A stretch of 64,000 nt of DNA from Rebecca billardiae RCC1528. Taxonomy: Eukaryota; Haptophyta. The stretch is taken from positions 434,001-498,000 of the forward strand of contig OZ251253.1 of NCBI GenBank assembly GCA_965240325.2, given 5' to 3'. The notes beneath the pieces were generated by a model that had not been told where the DNA came from, did no database searches, and saw only the letters and a program-made list of their open reading frames with translations. Shown piece by piece: positions 63,977 through 64,000 of the stretch. Positions within the stretch are counted from its first letter, which is position 1; each line of letters begins with the position of its first letter. A program made the position numbers and the translations under genes.

Positions 63977-64000
63977 TGTGCCGCGGCCGCTCGGCGCGGC

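Overview
This is a nuclear genome window from a eukaryotic, flagellated and most likely photosynthetic microbe with very GC-rich DNA. It has spliceosomal introns, TFIID and E2F subunits, a full-size HYDIN (central-pair protein of motile flagella), and a trigger-factor-type isomerase with a leader that looks like a plastid-targeting one. TTAGGG-type telomeric repeats, extensin-like SPPPP proteins and the extreme GC bias fit a haptophyte alga (for example a pavlovophyte). A GC-rich pelagophyte-like alga is the main alternative. The assignment is inference: no rRNA or other marker is present.

Splicing: 30 complete introns could be resolved by joining reading frames, and all are GT-AG. 26 of the 30 begin GTGCG and most end GCAG. 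Introns are 100-770 bases long, rich in CG dinucleotides and poor in pyrimidine tracts. Coordinates of multi-exon genes run from start to stop; exons are listed in the evidence.

Layout. 1-15.8 kb: 3' nine-tenths of HYDIN (+). 16.9-24.2 kb: an intronless 2434-residue gene (+) for a surface protein with acidic and proline repeats, a GPS cleavage site and polycystin-like membrane segments. 24.2-26.7 kb: gene-poor, with inverted repeats and a perfect palindrome. 26.7-31.7 kb: a membrane-anchored GH18-like protein and an Rh-type ammonium channel (both -). 32.1-35.6 kb: a five-exon macro-like/SIR2 fusion (-), divergent from a RanBP2-type zinc-finger/RGG protein (+). 36.9-40.1 kb: gene-poor, with diverged tandem repeats and a possible Rh pseudogene. 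40.2-48 kb: TAF6, an unrecognised secretory-type protein, the trigger-factor-like isomerase and a zinc alcohol dehydrogenase with an added C-terminal membrane tail (all -). 48.2-49.6 kb: SARNP/Tho1 (+). 50.8-53.4 kb: a small coiled-coil protein and a TMEM43-family protein (-). 53.6-58.8 kb: TAPT1 and an RNFT-type RING membrane protein (+). 59-59.7 kb: a dispersed repeat copy, a 199-base TA microsatellite and a palindrome. 59.9-64 kb: a cytochrome b561 protein and an E2F transcription factor (-).

There are no operons. Genes are independent and tightly packed, and three divergent pairs share promoters of only 152-226 bases. The window mixes housekeeping genes (transcription, mRNA export, ER/ciliary membrane proteins, flagellum) with accessory genes (macro-SIR2, GPS/SPPPP, GH18-like). 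Short transposon-like and structured repeats lie between the genes.
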